Source: an uncultured Chitinophagaceae bacterium (GTDB taxonomy: Bacteria > Bacteroidota > Bacteroidia > Chitinophagales > Chitinophagaceae). From it: a stretch of 11,644 nucleotides of DNA. The position numbers and the translations under genes were made by a program. Location: positions 1-11,644 of the forward strand of contig CAMLEM010000016.1 in NCBI GenBank assembly GCA_946479005.1, written 5' to 3'. Shown here piece after piece: positions 6,943 to 11,644 of the stretch (position 1 is the stretch's first letter; each line of letters starts with the position of its first letter). A model generated the notes under the pieces. The model was not told the DNA's origin, did not search any database, and was given only the letters and a program-made list of their open reading frames with translations.

Positions 6943-8502
6943 ATGGACCTAACGAACCTGAACAAAGACCGTACGCAGAAGCCAAGAAGAAAATCCACCC
7001 TCGATCTTGGTACGATGGTTTACGGAAAAGTTCCACCACAAGCCAAAGACCTCGAAGAGGCCGTACTCGGAGCCATAATGCTTGAAAAAAATGCCTTCGA
7101 TACGGCGATCGAGATCCTCAAACCCGAGTGTTTTTATGTAGAGGCTCACCAGCGCATCTTCAATTCGATGCAAAGCCTGGCAAATAAAAGCCAGCCCATC
7201 GACATACTCACGGTAGTGGAAGAACTGCGTTTTATGAATGAGCTGGAGGTGGTCGGTGGTCCCTATTATGTGACCAAGCTCACCAACGCCGTGGTCTCTT
7301 CCGCCAATATCGAGGCGCACGCCCGCATCATCCTGCAGAAATTCATTCAGCGGGAACTGATCCGTATCAGCGGTGAGATCATCGGCGATGCCTACGAGGA
7401 TACCACCGATGTATTTGACCTCCTTGATGATGCAGAATCCAAACTTTTCGAGATCACCAATAATCACCTGCGGAAGAATTTCGACACGATCGATTCCGTG
7501 CTGGTGAAGACCATCCAGCGGATCGAAGACCTGCGGCATAAGAACGAAGATGTTACGGGCGTACCCAGTGGGTTTCCATCCCTTGACAGGGTGACGTATG
7601 GATGGCAGAACACGGATCTTATCATCCTGGCTGCCCGGCCTGCCGTGGGTAAAACGGCCTTTGCGCTGAACCTTGCGAGGAATGCGGTGATGCATCCCAC
7701 CAAGCCTACTTCCGTAGCGCTGTTCTCCCTCGAGATGAGCGCAGGACAGCTGGTACAAAGGATCCTGGCGGCGGAAAGTGAGATCTGGCTGGAAAAGATC
7801 GCCCGGGGTAAGCTGGAAGAACACGAGATGAAGCAGCTCTATGCCAGGGGAATTCAAAAATTATCACAGGCGCCGCTTTTCATAGACGATACGCCCGCAT
7901 TGAACATTTTCGAGCTGAGGGCAAAATGCCGGCGACTGAAGAACAAGCACAATATCGGTCTGATCATAATAGATTATCTCCAGTTAATGAGTGGTACCAG
8001 TGAGAACAGGAACAGTAACCGCGAGCAGGAGATCAGCAATATCTCCCGAAACCTGAAAGCGCTGGCCAAGGAATTAAGTGTTCCCATCATCGCCCTTTCG
8101 CAGTTAAGCCGGGAAGTGGAAAAAAGAGGGGCAAAGGATGGCACCAAGATGCCCCAGCTGAGTGACCTCCGGGAATCGGGAGCGATCGAACAGGATGCCG
8201 ATATGGTAATGTTTCTTTACCGCCCCGAGTATTATGATATCACCACCAATGAAATGGGTGAGAATAACAGGGGAGAGACCCACGTCAGGATCGCCAAGCA
8301 CCGGAATGGTTCCCTGGAGACCATCAAGCTCAGGGCTCTCCTGCATATCCAGAAATTCACGGAAGAGGACGAGGGACTGGGCCCGGCCGGGCTGACCGGA
8401 AACTGGAAGCCCGTTTCCGATGTGGATGGCGACGGCCCCCGGGTGTTCATTCAAACGGGCAGTAAGATGAACGACCTGCCTGATGATGACAGCCCGTTCT
8501 GA
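6943..8502 (+). CDS. dnaB: Replicative DNA helicase DnaB
   Basis: This 519-residue protein is the hexameric 5'-3' helicase that drives the replication fork and recruits primase. The N-terminal domain spans about 31-140 (PPQAKDLEEAVLGAIMLE onward), followed by a helical linker and a RecA-like motor from about 205. Walker A is ARPAVGKT with Lys237, the catalytic Glu264 sits in SLEMS, Walker B is LIIIDYLQL with Asp344, Gln387 lies in LSQLSR, and the arginine finger is likely Arg454 in KHRNG. The N-terminal extension before the core includes DLGTMVYGKVPP, which I associate with Bacteroidota DnaB and which supports the start at 6943. The last residues, DLPDDDSPF, resemble the acidic tail of SSB. 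No intein is present. rsmE follows after 18 bp. Confidence 0.98.
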   Translation: MDLTNLNKDRTQKPRRKSTLDLGTMVYGKVPPQAKDLEEAVLGAIMLEKNAFDTAIEILKPECFYVEAHQRIFNSMQSLANKSQPIDILTVVEELRFMNELEVVGGPYYVTKLTNAVVSSANIEAHARIILQKFIQRELIRISGEIIGDAYEDTTDVFDLLDDAESKLFEITNNHLRKNFDTIDSVLVKTIQRIEDLRHKNEDVTGVPSGFPSLDRVTYGWQNTDLIILAARPAVGKTAFALNLARNAVMHPTKPTSVALFSLEMSAGQLVQRILAAESEIWLEKIARGKLEEHEMKQLYARGIQKLSQAPLFIDDTPALNIFELRAKCRRLKNKHNIGLIIIDYLQLMSGTSENRNSNREQEISNISRNLKALAKELSVPIIALSQLSREVEKRGAKDGTKMPQLSDLRESGAIEQDADMVMFLYRPEYYDITTNEMGENNRGETHVRIAKHRNGSLETIKLRALLHIQKFTEEDEGLGPAGLTGNWKPVSDVDGDGPRVFIQTGSKMNDLPDDDSPF

Positions 8503-8520
8503 TAAAAGCATTTTCCAACC

Positions 8521-9225
8521 ATGCAACTTCCTTTTTTTTACGTCGAGCCTGGCGCAGCCAATGAGCCTGCGTTCGAACTGAACGAGGAAAACTCAAGGCA
8601 CATTGTGCAGGTCCTCCGGATGAAGGAGGGAGAATCCCTGCATCTCACGGACGGAAACGGGCAGTTTCTCACAGCGCGTATCGTCAATGAAAGTAAAAGA
8701 CATTGCCGCGTGGAAGTGCTGGACCGGGAGTTCTCAGCTCCCAGGGAAAGAAAAGTGACGATCGGGATCTCCCTTTTGAAAAATACGAGCCGCTTTGAAT
8801 GGTTCCTGGAAAAAGCAACGGAGATCGGGATCTCGAGGATCGTCCCACTTATTTGTAAAAGAACGGAAAAAGAAAAATTCCGGCCTGAGCGGCTGAAAGG
8901 GATCTGTGTGAGCGCGATGCTGCAAAGCCGGCAGGCCTGGCTTCCGCTTCTTGAAGAAGCAGTTTACTACGATAAGGCGCTGGATGGTATGGAGGCGGAA
9001 AAAAAATTCATCGGCTATTGTGACACTACAGTGGAAAGGAACCTGCTTTCGACATTGGGGCCCTTCGGGCATTCTTCGATATTGATCGGGCCGGAAGGAG
9101 ATTTTACACCCCAGGAGTTTCAACTTGCCCGTCAGAGGGGGTTCCAGCCTGTTTCGCTGGGGCAGACCCGCCTGCGAACGGAAACCGCCGGGATCGTGTC
9201 GGCGGTACTGTTGATGAATGGGTGA
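8521..9225 (+). CDS. rsmE: 16S rRNA (uracil(1498)-N(3))-methyltransferase RsmE
   Basis: This 234-residue SPOUT-class enzyme methylates N3 of U1498 of 16S rRNA, using S-adenosylmethionine, on the small ribosomal subunit. The N-terminal PUA-like RNA-binding part is about 1-70 (with HIVQVLRMKEGE at 27-38). The trefoil-knot methyltransferase part shows KATEIGI (98-104), LIGPEGDFTPQE (188-199) and the knot segment LGQTRLRTETA (213-223). Length is normal for the family. It lies 18 bp downstream of dnaB and is likely cotranscribed. Its TGA directly abuts the stop codon of the convergent TerC gene, and no hairpin terminator lies between them. Confidence 0.97.
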   Translation: MQLPFFYVEPGAANEPAFELNEENSRHIVQVLRMKEGESLHLTDGNGQFLTARIVNESKRHCRVEVLDREFSAPRERKVTIGISLLKNTSRFEWFLEKATEIGISRIVPLICKRTEKEKFRPERLKGICVSAMLQSRQAWLPLLEEAVYYDKALDGMEAEKKFIGYCDTTVERNLLSTLGPFGHSSILIGPEGDFTPQEFQLARQRGFQPVSLGQTRLRTETAGIVSAVLLMNG

Positions 9226-10011
9226 TCAGTTCAGTTTCTCCTTGTCCAGCTGAGGTTCGTTCAGTTCAACCACCCGCGATCGGGCCATTCTTTTTCTCAT
9301 TATCATGTTCAGCACCTCCACCAGGAAGGAAAACGCCATTCCGAAATAAATATAATTTTTCAGGTGTAATTGTTCTGCCTGCTCTGCATTCCATCCTTCG
9401 ATGACGAGGCTCAGGCCGATCATTACCAGGAAGGAAAGGGCGAGCATCTTCAGCGTTGGATGTTTATGAATGAAGGCGGAGATCCTGGGACTGAAAGCGA
9501 ACATTACGATCATCGCTATCACCACTGCGGCGATCATTATCTCTACGTGTTTTGCCGTGCCACCCGCGGTGATCACGCTATCGAAGGAAAACACCGCATC
9601 GATCAGCATGATCTGGGCGATGGCCTGGCCAAGAGAGATATTCGGTTTTCCCCGGGCTGCCAGGTTGGGATCTTCGCCTTCCAGCTTTGCGTGGATCTCC
9701 TTTACTGATTTATAGATGAGGAACAAACCTCCAACCAGCATTACGATGCTGGCAAGATCAAAGCCTTTCCCCCCGATCTCAATCACCGACTTTCCTTTTT
9801 GCGAAAGAAGCCACCCCAGCGCCATCAATAAAAGACTCCGGCTGATGATCCCGGTGATCATCCAGATCCTTCGTGCTTTTTTCTGGTCACTCTGTTTCAG
9901 GCGGTTCACAATGATGCTGACAAAGATCACGTTGTCGATACCCAACACAACTTCGAGGATGACGAGTATTACGAAACTGATGATGCTCTCGCTGGTAAAA
10001 AGATGTTCCAT
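9226..10011 (-). CDS. TerC family integral membrane protein
   Basis: This 261-residue protein is a multi-pass inner-membrane protein of the TerC/Alx superfamily. Members are linked to tellurite resistance and, in better-studied cases, to manganese export. Characteristic motifs are LGIDNVIFVSI (23-33) and the repeat-like DAVFSFDSVITA (138-149), whose acidic residues are the expected metal ligands. About seven hydrophobic segments are visible (about 10-34, 52-70, 86-101, 130-148, 157-174, 186-205 and 219-238), ending in a charged C-terminal tail. No CBS or CorC domains are attached, so it is the short type. No tellurite operon genes are nearby, so manganese or general metal homeostasis is the better guess. 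It starts 8 nt after the pyrD stop, so the two are probably cotranscribed. Confidence 0.93.
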   Translation of the reverse strand: MEHLFTSESIISFVILVILEVVLGIDNVIFVSIIVNRLKQSDQKKARRIWMITGIISRSLLLMALGWLLSQKGKSVIEIGGKGFDLASIVMLVGGLFLIYKSVKEIHAKLEGEDPNLAARGKPNISLGQAIAQIMLIDAVFSFDSVITAGGTAKHVEIMIAAVVIAMIVMFAFSPRISAFIHKHPTLKMLALSFLVMIGLSLVIEGWNAEQAEQLHLKNYIYFGMAFSFLVEVLNMIMRKRMARSRVVELNEPQLDKEKLN

Positions 10012-10019
10012 ATTCCGGG

Positions 10020-11081
10020 TTATAACGTTTTATAGATTTTCCTTACGATCGCGGGCCCCTCATAGATGAAGCCTGTCCACACCTGCACCAGCTTTGCTCC
10101 GGCAAGAAATTTTTCCTGCGCGGAGGTTGTATCAAAAACACCCCCGCTGGCGATTACCGGCAGGTGCGCCCCCGCGCGTTCGCAAATATATTTTACAATT
10201 TCCGTGCTCTTTTCGCGCAGGGGAGCACCGCTCAGGCCGCCGGCGCCCATTCTTCCCAGTTTTTCATTACTGGTCTTCAGCCCCGCGCGGTTCACGGTGG
10301 TATTGGAGACTACCAGGCCGTCCAGTTTTATCTCTAGGGCCAGGTCCACCACATCATCCACCTGTTCACGGGAAAGATCCGGAGCTATTTTGAGGAGGAT
10401 CGGTTTCGCATATGCCTTCCCGTTATTGATCATATGCAGGTGCACCAGGATCTTGCGCAGGGATTCTTTGTCCTGCAGCTCGCGGAGGCCGGGGGTATTG
10501 GGGGAGCTCACATTCACCACGAAATAATCCACGAAGGGGTGCAGCTTCCTGAAACAGGTCTCATAATCCTTCCAGGCCTCATCATTGGGTGTGGATTTGT
10601 TCTTGCCGATATTACCGCCGATGACCAGGCGGGAAGCCGCGTTCTTCTCCCGCCAGGCGCTAAGTCTTTTCGCAATGGCATCAGCGCCGTCATTATTGAA
10701 TCCCATCCGGTTGATCAGCGCCCTGTCCTCAGGTAAGCGAAACAGCCGGGGTTTGGGATTGCCTTCCTGGGCAATGGGGGTCACCGTTCCGATCTCCACA
10801 AAACCGAATCCCAGGCATTCGAGCTCCCGCAGGTACCGGGCGTTTTTGTCAAAGCCTGCACCCAGGCCGACCCGGTTGAGGAATTCCAGCCTGAAAAGTG
10901 TAAACCTGTGGTCACCACGCGGCGCGCAATATTGCCTCACCTGCCTACGGATGAAACGGGAAGCGCAAAAAAAGCGCAGGAAATTCATTGAGAAATGATG
11001 GACAAGCTCCGGCGGGAATAAAAACAGGATATTTCTTAAAAACCTGTACACGCGTTCAAAGAAACTTCTTCCATAAACCAT
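10020..11081 (-). CDS. pyrD: Dihydroorotate dehydrogenase (quinone), class 2
   Basis: This 353-residue flavoenzyme oxidises dihydroorotate to orotate, the fourth step of pyrimidine synthesis, and passes electrons to membrane quinone. The N-terminal 1-40 region (helical, with PPELVHHFSMNFL at 23-35) is the membrane-associating extension that marks class 2. FMN and substrate motifs are VGLGAGFDKN (71-80), INRMGFNN (123-130), GGNIGKNK (155-162) and VVNVSSPNTPGLRELQ (188-203). Ser193 matches the catalytic serine, with Asn190 and Asn195 alongside. Later motifs are VVSNTT (257-262) and ASGGV (311-315). Length is close to the usual 335-350. The ATG at 11081 is preferred because it gives the full N-terminal helix region; an AGGAGG lies 22 nt upstream of it, too far to be a normal ribosome site. 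Confidence 0.97.
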   Translation of the reverse strand: MVYGRSFFERVYRFLRNILFLFPPELVHHFSMNFLRFFCASRFIRRQVRQYCAPRGDHRFTLFRLEFLNRVGLGAGFDKNARYLRELECLGFGFVEIGTVTPIAQEGNPKPRLFRLPEDRALINRMGFNNDGADAIAKRLSAWREKNAASRLVIGGNIGKNKSTPNDEAWKDYETCFRKLHPFVDYFVVNVSSPNTPGLRELQDKESLRKILVHLHMINNGKAYAKPILLKIAPDLSREQVDDVVDLALEIKLDGLVVSNTTVNRAGLKTSNEKLGRMGAGGLSGAPLREKSTEIVKYICERAGAHLPVIASGGVFDTTSAQEKFLAGAKLVQVWTGFIYEGPAIVRKIYKTL

Positions 11082-11104
11082 AACAAAAACTATTTTTTGT
11101 TCGC

Positions 11105-11126
11105 CTCCTAAAATCTAATTTTGGAG
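11105..11126. repeat. Imperfect 22-bp palindrome over the -7 box
   Basis: The ends are CTCC (11105-11108) and GGAG (11123-11126), with AAA/TTT inside; 9 of 11 base pairs match except the middle positions. It overlaps the predicted -7 box of the thiolase gene, as an operator would. No known regulator is recognised. Confidence 0.3.
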
Positions 11127-11131
11127 AAGGA

Positions 11132-11149
11132 AAGTTGCATAAACAACTT
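11132..11149. repeat. Perfect 6-bp inverted repeat in thiolase leader
   Basis: AAGTTG (11132-11137) and CAACTT (11144-11149) flank a 6-nt spacer. It lies 7 bp before the thiolase start codon, downstream of the predicted transcription start, so it could be an operator or a small leader hairpin. An arm of 6 bp can also arise by chance. Confidence 0.35.
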
Positions 11150-11156
11150 ATTTAAA

Positions 11157-11644
11157 ATGCAGGAAGCTTATATCATTGCAGGATATCGTACCGCTGTGGC
11201 GAAAGCGAAGCGGGGAGGATTCAGGTTTTACAGGCCCGATGACCTGGCCATTGATGTGATCCGTGGTTTGATGGCCACGGTGCCCCAGCTTGAACCGGGC
11301 AGGGTGGATGACGTGATCGTGGGAAATGCGGTGCCGGAAGCGGAGCAGGGATTGCAGGTGGGCCGGATCATTGCGGCCCGGGCTCTTGGGTTTGAAGTGC
11401 CCGGTGTAACCGTGAACCGGTATTGTGCTTCAGGGCTTGAAACGATCGCGATGGCTACAGCGAAGATCCGGATGGGTTTGGCTGACTGTATCATTGCGGG
11501 TGGAACAGAAAGTATGAGCCTGGTTCCTACGGCGGGCTGGAAAACTGTGCCGGCTTATTCCATCGCAAAAGAAGCACCGGATTATTATCTCAGTATGGGT
11601 TTGACCGCCGAAGCGGTGGCAAAGGAGTTTAAGGTCAGCCGCGA
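11157..11644 (+). CDS. fadA: Acetyl-CoA C-acyltransferase (thiolase), N-terminal part, cut by window edge
   Basis: The frame is open for 162 codons plus 2 nt, from the ATG at 11157 to the window end. The product is the N-terminal half of a thiolase, which cleaves 3-ketoacyl-CoA with CoA in fatty-acid degradation or joins acetyl-CoA units in the reverse direction. The nucleophile is Cys90 in VNRYCASGLETIAMA (86-100). AYIIAGYRTAVAKAKRGGF (4-22) and IIAGGTESMS follow the family pattern. The second catalytic His and Cys-His motifs lie beyond the window, so the gene is only partly seen. It points away from pyrD. The symbol rests on resemblance to the degradative FadA-type group, where RPDDLAIDVI is typical; a biosynthetic thiolase cannot be fully excluded. 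Confidence 0.9.
   Translation, partial: MQEAYIIAGYRTAVAKAKRGGFRFYRPDDLAIDVIRGLMATVPQLEPGRVDDVIVGNAVPEAEQGLQVGRIIAARALGFEVPGVTVNRYCASGLETIAMATAKIRMGLADCIIAGGTESMSLVPTAGWKTVPAYSIAKEAPDYYLSMGLTAEAVAKEFKVSR

Larger units (their letters stand above)
11082..11156. promoter_or_regulatory. Divergent promoter region between pyrD and thiolase gene
   Basis: On the + strand TAATTTTG (11116-11123) matches the Bacteroidota -7 box TAnnTTTG exactly. A TTG at 11097-11099 sits 16 nt before it, slightly short of the usual -33 spacing. Transcription would begin about 25-30 nt before the thiolase ATG at 11157. For pyrD on the - strand, TAGATTTT is a one-mismatch candidate, but no well-spaced partner is seen. Two inverted repeats overlap or follow the + strand -7 box. 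Confidence 0.5.

Noticed and set aside
6949..7857. Leftward open frame of 302 codons inside dnaB
   Set aside because: Antisense to the conserved DnaB core, with no recognisable domain; a frame artefact of codon use.

Overview
The window looks like chromosomal housekeeping DNA from a Bacteroidota bacterium, most likely a Chitinophagaceae-type member. The reasons are moderate GC, A-rich translation starts with few real Shine-Dalgarno sequences, a -7-like TAnnTTTG box before the last gene, and protein details such as a DnaB with a DLGTMVYGKVPPQ leader. I see no insertion sequence, phage gene, CRISPR array, tRNA or rRNA. The lineage call is inference.

Layout. At the left edge a YitT-family membrane protein gene runs leftward out of the window (1-828). 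Diverging from it by 42 bp is a rightward run: a Nif3-type dinuclear-metal protein (871-1971), a coiled-coil zinc-ribbon protein (1984-2739), a strong intrinsic terminator (stem 2762-2781), recN (2800-4482) and, directly abutting it, a patatin-like phospholipase with two inserted membrane segments (4483-6018). A leftward 169-residue protein of unknown function (6031-6540) converges on the patatin gene. A gap of about 400 bp (6541-6942) contains one perfect DnaA-box 9-mer and leads into dnaB (6943-8502) and rsmE (8521-9225). rsmE meets a leftward terC-family gene (9226-10011) stop-to-stop within one TGATCA. terC lies just downstream of pyrD (10020-11081) and is probably cotranscribed with it. 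A 75-bp divergent promoter region with two inverted repeats separates pyrD from a rightward thiolase gene that is cut by the right edge (11157 onward).

How the genes fit together. The common themes are DNA replication and repair (DnaB, RecN), rRNA modification (RsmE), pyrimidine synthesis (PyrD), membrane and lipid functions (patatin, thiolase, TerC, YitT) and poorly understood but widespread metal-binding proteins (Nif3, zinc ribbon). I see no convincing new multi-gene system. The points most worth a second look are the membrane-inserted patatin translationally abutting recN, the orphan beta-rich protein at 6031-6540, the SSB-tail-like C-terminus of DnaB, the single DnaA box upstream of dnaB, and the terminator hairpin placed right before the recN start.
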